Below, piece after piece: positions 22,089 through 36,500 of a DNA stretch of 64,000 nt. The position numbers and the translations under genes were made by a program. Under the pieces are notes generated by a model that was given only the letters and a program-made list of their open reading frames with translations, made no database searches and was not told the origin of the DNA. The DNA is from Allium sativum. Lineage: Eukaryota > Streptophyta > Magnoliopsida > Asparagales > Amaryllidaceae. The number at the start of each line of letters is the position of its first letter. Position 1 is the first letter of the stretch. The stretch lies in the NCBI GenBank assembly GCA_030737875.1, contig CM060919.1, forward strand, positions 802,821,160 to 802,885,159. Reading direction: 5' to 3'.

Positions 22089-24036
22089 TGTAATAACCCG
22101 GAAATGCGAGCCAATTTAAAATTTTTATTTTGGCAATTTTAATGAATTTTGAATATTTAAAATAGATTATTTTAAATAATAATAACGAAAATTTATTTTG
22201 AATATATTTAGAACGTATATATTATATACGCCGTCGTTAGAATATAATTAATTATATATAATTATAAAAGGAATTTAAAATGGCGCGGTAGTTCGATAAT
22301 TCGATTTCAAACTTCAATTGAATGTACCGGGTGCAAAACAAACCGGATTTTAGTGACTAATGAATTGGAATGAGGCGTATGTTGTGTTTGTGTAACATTT
22401 GTTTTTAATATACGCGGGTTGTTCGGAAAGGCCGGGTTTATACCCATTCTGAATAACCGATTCGACGATATGTCGAAGATGAAGACGGTGGTTGAAGACC
22501 GGAAGTCTTCACATCGTTTGGATGATTACTGATGATCTTGATTGGGCTGTACACCCAAGATGAGGGAATCAGTTGGTGGTCGTCCAGACGTACTTGGAGA
22601 TCGATGGATATGCGAGGAAAGTGCCTCCGGTTTCGTTCAGACCCAGAGCGAACTTGTAAATGGATTGTGAGTCTGACATTGGATTTTATTCTATGTTGAT
22701 TGATTTCTGTTAAATATATATCTGTTTGGCGGCGGAGAATTTATTCTCTTACTTAACGCCCTTCTCTGAGACGTACGAGCTTAGAGGTTATATATCGATA
22801 GATATCAATCGCATAGCATGAATTGCCTGTGTGGCACGCTGAGCTGCATTGGATCAAGGCTTCTGTTGAAAAGCAAAGTCTTGTGGTTGATGATCAAAGC
22901 ACGGCCTACGTGGCATAGCTTTGTGTATAGCGTGGATTCGCGAGCCTCACACCTCGGTATGAGTTAAAAACGGGATATGGACCGCTTGGAGGACACGACG
23001 TTTCTTTCTAGCTTTGGTGGTGTCAGTGACTTACCAGCCCTGACATTTATATACTTTTCACCTTTGTGATTGTTGGAATGAGGCGTCTCGATTTTAGGTC
23101 TGTAAGGACCGGGAAACGTTTGTTTAGGAATTTCCAATCCTCAAACGTAAGAGAGGACCGGCCCAGCCGATCCAAGGGTTACCCAGAGTGCGTAGTCCTG
23201 AGGCATTTGCTAGAGTGTCTCGAAGCAGAGAGGATCTTGCCCCTTGCCTCGACTCATGACGGAAATCCAATTTCCAATACGTGATATTGCGGTTTTAATT
23301 GTAGAACTAGTATGGCGACATGATATATGGTACCCATGTCGTCTATGATTTATATTTATGATTGAAAATGTTTTGACACTATACACTTATTATAGTATCA
23401 AATGATTTGTTTTAAACGTACCAAGCATGTTTGGCTATTATAAGGGAAAACCCTATCCTCCGGCTTGCGTTGCATTGTGTGATGGGACGTGGGTCTTATA
23501 ATAGCTTCATTTTTTGGAAAAGCATCGCGTTGTTTATCTATATGCACTGGTATTCTTGGGAGGAAACCCGTTCCGTGTTATACGGCGTGGTCCCTTGATT
23601 TACCTTATTTTTAAAGTGAAGTGTTGAATAACCGTTTTAGTTCTCACACCAGTCACATGACTGACCTGGAGTTTATTGTTTTAACCTAAACTCTGGGTGC
23701 CCCTATTTTCGACACGGGCAGCTAGTAGTTTTGGTTTTGCAGATTTATATTCACAGGATCCTGATTTACAGCTGGAACGATGCTCGAAAAGCTCTGTATC
23801 CGTGTATTACTTTCAGTTGTGCTTTGTATTATTTTTCCGCTGCTATGTAATTTATTGTAATCTCTGATATTTATCGAATGTAATTTATTCAATTATACTC
23901 TGTATATTCTTGTATCTGATGGAATTGTTGTAATAACAATGAAATGTTCTTCTGTCTGCGTTCTGTTGTGTGTTGTCCTCACAGTAATTCGTTCTTTCTC
24001 ATCTCATCGGAGACCGGGGAAGTTCGGGTCGCTTCA
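22089..24036 (+). repeat. Solo LTR of family B, short form, 1948 bp
   Basis: It begins TGTAATAACCCGG and ends GGGTCGCTTCA, with ATATG on both sides (22084-22088 and 24037-24041). It matches the reverse complement of the array LTRs at both ends, but jumps at a CACTA from the first few hundred bases to sequence equal to 34606 leftwards. It therefore lacks about 4.3 kb that the array LTRs have. It carries the conserved double hairpin at 23643-23703. The lack of any internal region suggests LTR-LTR recombination. Confidence 0.85.
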
Positions 24037-24041
24037 ATATG

Positions 24042-24348
24042 GATGCTGCATTTTGATGAATGGTTGTGCACACATGTAGAAATAATATGTATCGATAGGA
24101 TTCTTTCGCATACATAATGGACGCATGGCACTATCATGATTCGCATTATGGAGGTCAACTGAATTAGTAGACCGCCTGATTTTGCATTAGATAAGGAACA
24201 TATACACACACTCTTTGCATATGTTCATACAGCATTAGAAATCTTGTAAGTACAATGGATGCCTTTGTTTGATGGTTGAGTAGATGGATGATTGGATGTT
24301 AGGTTATGCATTCACCTTAACTTAGAGATTTCGGGGGCGAAATCCTTT
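24042..24348 (+). other. C1 internal 3' region, right of the solo LTR
   Basis: Non-coding sequence leading into the polypurine tract. Confidence 0.5.
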
Positions 24349-24361
24349 AAGGAGGGGAGAA
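24349..24361 (+). promoter_or_regulatory. Polypurine tract of C1
   Basis: AAGGAGGGGAGAA lies immediately before the 3' LTR, preceded by GGGGGCGAAATCC, a usual gypsy context. Confidence 0.85.
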
Positions 24362-27300
24362 TGTAACTCCCTGTAATTTTAAATATTAAAGTTAAAAAAT
24401 TAAAGAATACTTAATTTCAAATGTGGGAATTAAGGGAAAGGGCTGCGCCATTGCGTTCGTCTCGGAATTCTGCTTGAGATAGAGTCCGAGTTTGTATGAA
24501 TTGCTCTTCGTATGAAGAAGTTATGGCCTTCCGAAGTTTCAGAAATTTAAATTAAAAACAGCTTCAGGTTAAAAATATAAATATAAAAAACAGGGATCAG
24601 GTCGACCAGGGGGTCGACCCTAGTGTCGACCTCCCGCTATACAGGTCGACCTTAGTGTCGACCTGGGGATCGACCTGGGGGTCGACCTGCCCCCCCAATG
24701 GCAATCTGAAAGATGACGATTTTGTGACTCAGTGCTGAGTCATTAGGGCTGAGGTGTCATTCTATCTTGACAGGATGGTCTTGATTGATTCTAGGTTAAT
24801 CAGACGGCTCTTAATTAACTAATCTTCTAAAAAAACACCGTAAAACCCCTAACCCTAATCACACAAATTCATAACAAGAACCGCCATGCAGTCAATGGAG
24901 AACCTAGAGTAGCCGCCATACACTTTCAACCCTAAAGCAAGATAGAGGCTTGAATCAAAATCAAATCAAATCTTAATAACAACAAAGTCTACATCAAAGG
25001 CGAGCAATTTAGTTTCAGAATACAGAACCAAGAAAGACAAGACTATTCTTTTTAATTGTGAGTATGATAGCTTTCACAAAATAATTCATTAATTTAATTA
25101 TGATAAGATATAATTGGGATTATGAGAATTTGATTTTGAATCATGTGATGTAAATCGTATGTATGTTTGTGGTGTTGAATCATATATCTTATGCAAGTTG
25201 AATCATATATCTTATGCAAGTTGAATCATATATCTTATGCAAGTTGAATCATATATCTTATGCAAGTTGATTCATATATCTTATGCAAGTTTGTGATGAT
25301 TGGATCATATATACATGTATGAGTCTTATGCAAGTTTGGGTTGTTGAAATATCTGTGAAACATGTATATGCATATGCTAGTTTATGTGACATTAATCTAC
25401 ATGTTTAGATCTATATGCAAGTTCACACCTTTATGTTTGGATCTATGGCAGTACCTAAGTTATACAAGTTTATGCCCATTACCTATGCTAGTTTTCTATC
25501 ATATGCTAGTTGAATGAAATTCATATGCAAGTTTTTGCGATGATCCTTAGATCTATTTTATGTGTTATGTAATGTTGTTTTTCTTTTTATAAGTTAGACT
25601 ATTTGCGAGTCTAACATATGTCATATGAAAACGTACGAATAGCGTGGGGATGATGGGATAATATTGTATATACATAAAATTGTGAATTGGCATAAAATGG
25701 CCCTAAAAAGCATATAATTAATTTGAGACATTAATTGGCATAATTGGTATTTATGGACATAATTTTAAGAGACAATTATGGACATAAATAAATTTGGAAA
25801 TTGTTGGCAAATTTGAATAGGGATATTAATCCAATTTGGGGTTAAATAAAGATGTGTAATAATAAATCGCCTAAGACACGAGGTTAGACTCTTTTGTAGT
25901 GTAAGACTGCCCGGACCCGCCCAGCAAATCCAGCAGCCACAAATGCCGGTCTAATGTGAGAGGTCAAAGGCACAAATTAAATGCGTAACAATTGTAAAGA
26001 CACGAGGTTAGGCTCGTTTGCGGTATAAGACAGCCCGGACCCTCCCGGCAAATCCAACAACCACAAATGGCAGTCTAATGTGGGAGGTCTTTACAAGGTT
26101 ACGGTTCTAATGAATTAAGTAACACTTAACCAGATAAACATGTGGTGGGACATGGGGGTTTAAGTGGGTGCCTTGGGTGGCATGTGAAATTAAGTGGGTG
26201 CCTTGGGTGGCATGTGAAATACGATTAGGTGCCTTAATAGTTAATTAATGCTGATTAAAGACAAATATGAATGGCAAACAGAAGTTTGGTTGAGTGAGTG
26301 ATTCTCTGAGTAACAATCTGATGTTGATTTCGGTATTCGGGGTTGGTACTTAGGGAGTTATTCTTTTAACTAATGTATCTATGAACTAAGATGTACTTAA
26401 TCATAAACTAAGTAAAACATGGTAAGTGGATAGGGTTAAGACCAGCTTAACCAATAATATATAAGTTGGTAGGGTTAAGTCCAGCTTAACCAATAATTTG
26501 GTAAGTGGATAGGGTTAAGACCAGCTTAACCAATAATATATAAGTGGGTAGGGTTAAGACCAGCTTAACCAATAATTTGATAAGTGGATAGGGTTAAGAC
26601 CAGCTTAACCAATAATATATAAGTGGGAAGGGTTAAGACTAGTTTAACCAATAATATATATATATATATATATATATTAATCTGATAAGTGGATAGGGTT
26701 AAGACAAACTTAACCAATAATAATATATTGATCGGATAAGCGGATAGGGTTAAGACCAACTTAACCAGTAAGATATAAGTAGATGGGGTTAAGGCCAGCT
26801 TAACCAATAATATATCGATCTGATAAGCGGGTAGGGTTAAGACAAGCTTAACCAATAACCATGTTGATTTGTTAAGTGGACAACATGGGGGGCATGTGGG
26901 ATATAATTATAAACACTTAACCAAGTTGAAAACATGTAAGAAGACATGAATAAGAAGAGGTTAAGTAGGGAATCTTAGTGGGGACCAAGCATAGGTGGGA
27001 AGCTTGTGTGGGGACCCTTTTCAAACCAGTAACCCATTTAGTATCTTTGTGAGCTCGACCCAAGTCGAGGACGGGACACGCTTACTGGGTTTGATTGTAA
27101 GAGGTCAAAACAGGTTAGCGGTGGCAACGCAAGTCCAACGGGGTCATATACGTGCGTGGGCCCGGGCTGGTAGGTAAGACGTTGTTGCATCGTGTAGATA
27201 TAAGCCGTGCATCTTTAGTGGTATCGGGTTGCCACTTTGGGGAGTGATACACCCCACTGGGGGACCAACACGGGTATCTACGAGTTAGGGAGCCGATCGA

Positions 27301-28143
27301 ATGGGGAAGGTAGTGGGTACGACTAGCGGAGATAGGAGCAGACGGCACCTATGAAGACAACTAGGAGTATACCTACCATATCATGAATAAATATTGTAAT
27401 TAGAATGGGGTGGGTAGGGGGTATGACTAGCGGAGATAGGGGTAGACGGCACCTATGAAGACAGCTAGGAGTACACGAAACTACCATTAATATTATTTTG
27501 TTCGGTGGGTGGGATCAACTTTTAGGGTGACTAGTAATGGTGCGGTGTAGTTAGCGTTGGTGCAGTATAGTAATTATCCTATAGTGATTAGGAACGAGCT
27601 TAACGCCAGAATATTCCCCTTATTTTCTTTGACATGCCCACTTGTTTCATGGTCATATCTTATCTTACCAGTTTGTGCCTTATCCTAGTTACTTTAATAA
27701 TTATATTGTTAAAGTTATTATACTCGCCAGACTTTATGTCTGACCCCCCTTGTTTTCGCCTCGTTTCTTCCTCCCCCCCCGGTTCTCAGGGTGGGACTAG
27801 TACTAGCTGAGCTCGATCTTGGATCTCTTTCTCTCTCCTTTGGAAGTGCTTGGATTGCTAAAAGTGAAGTTCAGCTCATCTCTTTTATGGGTACTTGTGT
27901 AAGGGTTTATGCTTTTTATTTTGTGTACTCTGAAACAATTTATCAAGATGGATATTAAGTGTACTTGGTTTATGAAGTTGTTGTAATCAAACTATTTCTC
28001 CGCTGCAATAAAAGTTGTTTTAAAATTTTCAAGTACCTTTATTTATATCTGTCTTGTTATATTCTATTCTATACACTAAATACGCTCCATGGAAGTTAAT
28101 GCATTCCCTTTGTGAGTGACATTAATGGACGTGGGGTGTTACA
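24362..28143 (+). repeat. C1 3' LTR, 3782 bp
   Basis: It has the same layout as the 5' LTR: a GTCGACC island (24600-24690), 23-bp repeats (25176-25288), two dyads (about 25865-26090) and about ten hairpin units (26418-26860). Many point differences from the 5' LTR argue for a fairly old insertion. It ends GGGGTGTTACA. Confidence 0.88.
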
Positions 28144-28419
28144 CACACCATGCATCATTTGCATACACTCATGTAGCTGCATGTTGTGCTTACTGTATTG
28201 TTCTATGTTTGCTCTGCCATGTTTATCATGTTGTACCACCTCTGCATGAACCATATAACTTCTTATATATGCTCCAGTTCTGTTTTGCTGTGCACCACTT
28301 TATAAACATGCTTGTATACATGCATTTAATCATGTCTGCACTTTGTGACTTGCTTGATATGTGATCGACTACATTTGCAATATATAACCACCCTGTTTTG
28401 TGCCATGCTTGAAAGTAAT
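28144..28419. other. Short host interval between C1 and A
   Basis: 276 bases that continue the sequence left of 15330. They contain repeated TGCATG words and no convincing gene (the 82-codon frame at 28116 crosses the LTR end). GTAAT (28415-28419) is the expected left target duplication of element A. Confidence 0.5.
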
Positions 28420-31400
28420 TGTAACGGCCCGCAAATACGTTCTATCTGAGTTGACTAATAACACCACACGTCCAACCCAAATTGCACAGAAATACGAATC
28501 ATTATTCGAATGAAGTTAGAAGATGAGAAACAGAAAGAAAGAAATATTAGAATATAAGAAAACGAAGATCACAAACTCACAGCGGAACGAATAAAATATA
28601 TTAGGTAACATAAACTTTGAAATACAATTCAGTAACTTTATACACATACCATCATCAGAGCACAACAGTTTTTCCTAGAATAGTTATAAACACATGTTTC
28701 CAGATACGAACATGTTACACAGTGGAATATATGATAGTCTATAGCTAACTGATGAAGCCTCCTGCTTCAACTCTTCCAAGTGAATCTGTAAAATCCTGAC
28801 TACTTGACTGTCCGTACAAATTTGGGCACCCAAGAGTTTAGGGAAAACAAACAAAATAAACTCTGGGTCAGTCATGGGACTGGTGTGAGTAAACTCTAAC
28901 CATTTGTTTAACTTTCAAAATCCTTTCGAAAGAAAAGATAATAGTAAGACCAACCCACACATAAACATGGACGGTTTTTACCTTACGATAACCCAAAACA
29001 CTTTGATACAAAAATCCAGTGACATTATAATAGTGTCTAAATCAAATAAATAACAATCTAGCGGAACGCTTGCATCTCACGCTCCATATATAATATAAAA
29101 TCAAAAACCGTAGGGCGCTTATTGCAGATTGGATTTCCAACATGACAATGTATGGAACCACCTTCCAATAGTGTATCTTTAGAGGGGAATACACTTGGTT
29201 CAATAAGGACATCTTGCAACCGACCCACACATGACCGACCACTCATTTCACTTGAGTGTATCGAATGTATATCACCAACGGTCGGGATCAGCAACCGTTC
29301 CCCGAAAAGGGACAGCATCGATAGATTAAAGAAATAAAAGGAATTTCTCTAGATAGGTGATTATACACTCTAATAGGAGCGACCCACATAGCCATGCTGC
29401 CTGCCCGAATTTTGTCATTCCCCGGTTGTTGAGGCCTGAGGCTACGATTTCTTATCATTCATTGACAGCACAATCACTTTGAATGCCACATTGTCAGATC
29501 CATATATCACTAATTGATTTGCATAAATATATTCTGGATATTATGCTAAGAGAGTAAATTCTACGCCACCATATATATCTATACAAAACAACATATGCGA
29601 TCATTGGAAATACTCTGTCAGACATTCGTCCATATACGTTCATTCTGGGATTGAACAAAACCGAAGGCTCTATTTCCATTAATGGAAAAAGCCCTTGCAC
29701 TTTACTCCATCTTCGATTACCTTCATATAATCTGATTCGCAACGCTACTGCCAATACAGTGTGGTTCTCGGATAATAATCCAACCGGTCTCTCCATATTG
29801 ACAATGATATTGGCAAACACTTCGATAGTCGGTTATTTAACTATCGAAGAAAAACAAACATCCATTCAAACATCTAACAATCATTGGGCCCCTTAATTAA
29901 TATTTTATTAATTAAATTACTTCTCCATTTCCTTGTCAATATTTGTTAACCAAATATTTTCAATTATCATTTCGGCCTCTTATGCTATTTGGAGAACATT
30001 TCCAAATATCAACTTCTTTTATTTTCTATGTTTAGAAATTATCGTTTATTTATAATGGGAAAACATTCCAATTCCTTATCTTTTTCTCGAACATTCATTT
30101 CTACACTCAGGAAATATTTATTTATTATATTTCCAAAATTTCCACTTACTTGGGTTAAAACGAATGTTGTATAAAACATCGTTATGACAACCCAAAATAC
30201 TGCATTCAACTAAACTCTTTTAAACATTTATCTTCGAGATTGAATCATCCTATTTATCGGTTAAAAATGAAATCAATCAAGTTGGGGTATAATTACCTCT
30301 CAGACCTTGACCGAAAACATCCTCAACATTGAAATAGATAAGACCACTATTCTCGAATAATCAACATCATATTAAACAACTTATCCATATCTTTTAGACA
30401 TGTACACGCTCTCTTTCTATTTTTATCAGATTAAATTTATTGATTTCCTTTTTGTTTATAACATTTTATTTTAATTCCGTTTCCTTATCGAATTCTATAT
30501 ATATTGATATATAGATTTTAAATTATCAAATTTTCTTAAAAATATTCTAACTCCTTAAATTTCCGGAAAATTTCGCCATAACCTCCTTTGTACCGGCAAA
30601 TAGTTCAACCCTCAACTCACCTCTCTATGCCCTTTCCATTCAAAAAGAAAATCAAAAAGCCAAGTGGCTTGCCGATTCGACGCATAAAACCACATATGGA
30701 ATTTAAACATGTACCTTTTTGTCGGGCACTAAATCTGTAAACTTCATACACTTCATTCCATACCTGCCTAACACATATGTATCCATTTCTAATTTATTTC
30801 AACTCAATTCGTTTATTTTTAACTCAACTCGCTAATTAATCTTTTTATTAGCTCTTTTGCCCATTCCACTTTATATTTGAACATACCATGTTCAATTATC
30901 ATTTTGTCTTGCTTATGAATTAATTAATTCCATTTTGACTCAAGTTCCATATACAATTTAGAATAAAAATTATCAAATCTCCTTTACTTATTCAAAATCC
31001 ATTTTCATATCGAATTTCGATTAACTATTTATTCTTCAAACTAGTCAAATCTATTAAATAACTAAAAATCTGATTTTTGTTTCAAAAATCATTTCACTTA
31101 CTTCACTGGAGTTCATATTTATTTTATATCTCCAGTCTGGATTTTTCTAATGGCAATTCGGATTTTATTTCTTTAAGATCCTTTTATTTATTTAAATAAA
31201 CCGCTATGCTTTATAATGGTTCTAGCGCTGTTTTTATGAAAATTTGATTTTTACATAACTCAAAATTTGTTCGACGCAATCCAGATTTTTCTCTTCCATT
31301 TGAAAACTATTATTCCAACGGTCCTGACGATTCTTGTTTCAAAGAATTCCGTCTTCAATTGAGTTCTGTATACTTAACTGAAGTTCGAAATGCCAATTTA

Positions 31401-32999
31401 ATAAACTGCAGCGCTGCGGCGAGTTCGTTTTAATTATATTTATAAATATAAACCTTTAAACTTCGTTTATAATAAATTCAACTTCATTCTGATATATTTT
31501 TAATATATATCAAACTAATTTTCCCAATTCACCTCACAAATTCTGATTATCTATAATCGTCGATTTTTCCTTACTCGGTTATAAATTTATTTATACTCGA
31601 TTTGTTATTTTACATCCCAATTCCTTTTATAAATAAATTATATAATTCGATATAATCGAATTCTAATTATACCGATTTGTATTTTCTCAATTTAGTTTAT
31701 ATTCTAAATCCCGAAATATAATCAATTATTCTATTTTCAACATGTTTTCCAATTTCACTTTTTAAATTCTTCCTTGAGTTTAAACTTCTAAATTATCCAA
31801 TGATAATTTATTTCAGTAGATTTATAACATCGTTTGTAAATCCATCTTTCTTGTTTTATATATTAAAACAAGTTTTCCATTTCAAATCCCTTTTGAAATC
31901 CAACTCCTTTTAGATTCTGAATTCCAGAATAAATACCCCTGTTTCCTTTTTAAAATGATTTCAACATTCTATTTCAAATTCATACTTGAATTTAAAGTTA
32001 CCAATTATCTCTTGATAATTTATTCACCATATTTATAAACATTATTTATAAATTTACTTGTTTTCTATTTAAACAAGTCCATTTCGAAATCTATTTAAAA
32101 ACCAAAATCTTATTTTGGAACTTTCTATTTATAATAACTTATATATATAACACCCAATTTATTTCCATATTCAATTTAACTTCTATTTAAACAAATTCGA
32201 ATTAATCGAATTCAAATTATAAATCCTTACAGATTTATTTTAAATCAATTTATATTCTGAACATCAGAATAAACTCCATCGTTTATTTCTTTAAAACGAG
32301 TTCCCCATTTCTATTTTTAAATTCACATTTGAATTTAAATATTCAAATTATCCAATGATAATATTTCCACTTCATTTATAAACACAGTTTATAATTTCAC
32401 TTCAAATCTCGTATTATTAATTTATAAATTCAATACTTGTTTTATTTATTCAAAACAAGTTAATATCTCTAGTCCATTCGAAATTCGAATTCTATTTAAA
32501 AAAAAATTCCATTTTAAATCTCAAAATATCATTTTCACAATATTTTTATAATTACCCTTTTATGCCCAGTGATATTTTTAACATCCAAAACACTCAAATA
32601 TCAATTACAGGTTATTATAACACATCATATAAGATAACATATATAAAGCCAAACAAATAATAATATTTTTGAGGAATCCAGTTGGATCTCTCTAACTTGT
32701 TTTCCTGCATCCACAGACATTAGCCAACATAAATAATACCCATCTTGCTTCAAGGCAGGATATCGTGGTATAGAAGGTCATCCACTATTATAGCGTGGGG
32801 CGTATAGAGGTCATCCGCTAATGATACTGCGGGCATCCGCTAATGGTACTGCGGGAATCCAACCAATCACCAATATCTATATAATAGACACTACCAAGAC
32901 TAAATAACTAATATATAATAACCACAATGCATCAAGCAACCAGCAATTATTTTTAACGATTAAAAATAATTCGAAATAGTAAATTTGAGTGAGATTTAC
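28420..32999 (-). repeat. A 3' LTR, distal part (4580 bp)
   Basis: On the plus strand it begins TGTAACGGCCCGC. It matches 56644-59519 closely over the first 2.9 kb. It contains the conserved double hairpin (28823-28889), long AT-rich stretches of TTTAAATTC-like words (about 30900-32600), and short tandem CATCCGCTAATG-TACTGCGGG units near 32815-32860. The 108-codon minus frame at 29820-29494 is discussed under rejected items. Confidence 0.85.
32995..32999. repeat. Left target duplication TTTAC of the B array
   Basis: Matches 53648-53652. Removing the array and one copy rejoins the family A LTR. Confidence 0.9.
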
Positions 33000-35900
33000 T
33001 GAAAGGACTCGTAACTTCCCCGTGAAGGAAAGAGCGGATACTTCGAGAACAACACACAAAAGAACGCAGATAGAAGAACATTTCCTTGTTTATTACAACA
33101 ATTACATCAGAATACAAGAATATGCAGGGTATGAATAAATAGTACATTTGATAAATATCAGAAATTACAACAAATTACATAGCAGCAGAAAATAATTCAA
33201 AACACAACTGAAGGAGATATACAGATATATATCTTTCCGAATGTCGTTCCAGCTGTAAACCAGGTTCCTATGAATATAAATCTGCAAAACCAAAACTACT
33301 AGCTGCTCGTGTCAAAATAAGGGCACCCAGAGTTTAGGTTAAAACAATAAACTCCAGGTCAGTCATGAGACTGGTGTGAGAACTAAAACAGTTATTAATC
33401 TTCATTTTAAAGTTAGGTAAATCAAGGGACCACGCCGTATAACATGGAACGGGTTTCCTCCCAAGAATACCAGTGCATAAAAACAATAGCGCAATGCTAA
33501 ATAAAGAACAATGAAGCTATTATAAGACCCAGGTCCCATCACACAATGCAAAAAAAGTCGGAGGATAGGGTTTTACCTTATAATAGCCAAAGAATGCTTG
33601 ATACGCTAAATTTCATCTTTTATTATTACTATAAGTGAAGAAAACAACTTCAAATATAAATGTATCAATCATAGGTGGCATGGGTACCATATATCATGTC
33701 GCCATACTAGTTCTACAATTAAAACCACAAAATCACGTATTTGGAAATTGGATTTCCATCTGTGAACCAAGGCCAGGGATTGTCCTCTACCGATTCAAGA
33801 CTGTCTAGCCCGAGCCTCAGGACCCAGACTCAGGTGGTTCCTTGGAGCAACAGGGCCGGTACACTCGTTGTAGATTAAACTTAAACCCTGGACAATACGT
33901 TTCCCCGCCCTATGGGGCGTAAATGAGCTAACGAATGACTCCATCAGCTCCACACAGTCACCGATATATCCGAGGCGCCTTGCAACAGCGACAACCACAT
34001 AAGTCAAACTCGTCAGGGCGTGTCAAACCACTGAAGCCACTTCTAGCTAGAAGGAAATGCATGCCCTCCCTGAAGTCCTCTCCCATTTCTAGTTCACAAC
34101 CGGGGTGTGAGGCTCGCGAATTAACGCTACACAAAGCTGTGCCACACAGGCTGTGCTTTGATCATCAACCATAAGACTCTGCTTTTCAACAGAAGCCTTG
34201 ATCATTTGCATCTTAACATGCCACACAGGCAAACCACTCCATGCAACCAATATCCATCAATCACACAGAATGATATCCAATGTCAGACACACAGTCCATT
34301 TACAAGTCCGTCCTAGGTCTGAACGAAACCAGAGGCACCTTGTACCTCGCGTATCCATCGATCTCCAAGTACGTCTGGACGATCACCAACTGATTCCCTC
34401 CTCTTGGGTGTACGGCCTAATCAAGATCATCAGTAATTATCCAAACGACGTGAAGACCTCCGGTCTTCAACCACCGTCTTCATCTTCAATTCATCGTCGA
34501 ATCAGTTATTCAGAATGGGATAAACCCGGTCTTTCTGAATAACTCCCGTATATAATCAACAAATGTTACACAAACACAACATACGCATCATTCCAATTCA
34601 TCAGTCACTAACCGTAAATTAGTAAGAGGATAATTCCCCAAATATTAACCGCGAAGGCAGAAATGCACATCAGATCATTACCCAGGAAACCATTCTTCTT
34701 AGCTAACCTACAGTTAGTTTCTAAATTTCACATTCTTAGGGAAAGGTTCCCATTAATTTTATCAAAGATAAATTCTTTTAAATTTATTCTTTAATCTTCC
34801 TTTGAATATCAATTCAAATTCGTCGAGATTAGCGAACCACACCGAAGTAATCATTTATTTTATTTCCCAATCCCAACCTATTCATCCCATGAAGTAAAAC
34901 TAGTAATACTTTATATCTAACACCACGGTGTTATCGGTAAATTCAATTACCATTTCACATTCAAATCTAATTAAAGATTTAACTATCGCCTGGAGCAAAA
35001 CTGGTGATACACCATTCTCGACCATTTCAATCTAATTAAAGATTCATTAAAACCCCACTTAGTTTTAATCTTCACAGAAATCAATATCCTGTCTTTAACT
35101 AGGTTAAAGAACCAATGTCATTTAAAACACGGTTCACTATAAACCCAAAATCACATTTCATTAATTATTGGGTTAAAGAACAAGTGTTATTTAAAAAGCC
35201 GTTCACGATAAACCCAAATATCAATTCAAAATCAATTCCAATTAAATAACATTTAATCGGTACACTTCATTAAATCTAAATAAAAAGATTTAATCTTTCT
35301 CTCAATTGGGTTTAAGAACAGTGTTGCTGAAGACACCATTCATGACAAACCCAAATCACATTTGATATTATATACAAGGCTCTGAATAGAAAATATATCG
35401 GCTTATATTCAATATCAAATTCTACGACCAACAAATATCGTATTGGATATATCTTTCAAATTTCCATAACAATATCTATGTAATCACGAAATCCAACATC
35501 GAAATATTCCAAAGGCAATATCGATTCACATTCTTTCCAATTCAATTATTGGAAATTCTGGTTACTTTTGAAACCATTTCAAATCCACTTTATTTATTTT
35601 AAAAATAAATAGAATAGAATTATAATTCTAGTTCAAAACTAGTTCATTTTGATAGAAATTTATTTTTATCTTTTCAAATATGGAATTTTTCATCCCAATT
35701 CTTTATATATCATTTCTTATGATTTTAAATAAATTATTACTATTTTTAATAATTTTATCAAGGCCCGTACATTCGATTTCCATCAACGGCCATCGAACTG
35801 CAATTAAAGCGACCTTTTCCAAATTTGATTTGGACAAAATTCCAAATCCAACCGTTAGATTACAAATCTCTAATATTCGTTAGAAAGCTCTTTTCGATAC

Positions 35901-36179
35901 GAACCCAACGGTTCCGGTTTTAGGAGAATTCGACGGTCGGATCTCCTGCAACGTCAATTCGAAGCCAATGGTCGAAATTCGCGAACTGCCGCAACACTGC
36001 GCGTTCTATTCAGGCCATTATATATAATATATATATATATTATATATATATTTTGTCGCTTTCCTTTTAAAACGTATTTTATAAATTGTTTAAAATTCGT
36101 TTTCAAAACGATTTCAACTTCCTTTCCAAATTCAAATCAAAATCGAATTTTTCAATATAAATTCATTTTAATTTCATTT

Positions 36180-36500
36180 CATATCGATTTCAATTCGATT
36201 TCAATTCATTTCAATTTAATTCGAATTTCAGTTCATTTCTATTTCAAATCTATTCAGTTTAATTCGAATTTCAATTCATTTCAATTTAATTCGAATTTCA
36301 ATTCATTTCAATTTAATTCGAATTTCAATTCATTTCAATTTCAAATCTATTCAATTTAATTCAAATTTCAATTCATTTCAATTTAATTCGAATTTCAATT
36401 CATTTCAATTTAATTTGAATTTCAAATCATTTCAATTTCAAATTTATTCAATTTAATTTGGATTTCAATTCATTTCAATTTAATTCGAATTTTGAAATCA
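36180..36500. repeat. AT-rich tandem repeats in LTR1 (TTCAATTCATTTCAATTTAA family)
   Basis: Imperfect units of about 27 bases mixing TTTCAATTCA, TTTCAATTTAATTCGAA and TTTCAAATCTATTCAA. Matching blocks lie at about 43400-43650 and 50610-50910. LTR2 and LTR3 share a shortened unit (TTCATTCAATTTAATTCG) that LTR1 lacks. They give spurious plus-strand frames. Confidence 0.82.

Larger units (their letters stand above)
15330..28143 (+). mobile_element. Tekay/Del-like gypsy chromovirus C1, complete but defective, 12.8 kb
   Basis: The order is 5' LTR (15330-19178), PBS (19181-19192), gag remnant, protease-RT-RNase H remnant, an integrase fragment, a chromodomain remnant, polypurine tract (24349-24361) and 3' LTR (24362-28143). 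It is flanked by CACAC on both sides, although the left flank is a CA run. The internal region has lost most of gag, the RNase H end and the integrase core, and it hosts a family B solo LTR. The clade is inferred from the RT phrases and the terminal chromodomain. Confidence 0.85.

Noticed and set aside
29494..29820. 108-codon minus frame in the A LTR, same length at 57718-58044
   Set aside because: Roughly 18 residue changes for about two dozen base changes means no purifying selection. Open by chance in both LTRs.
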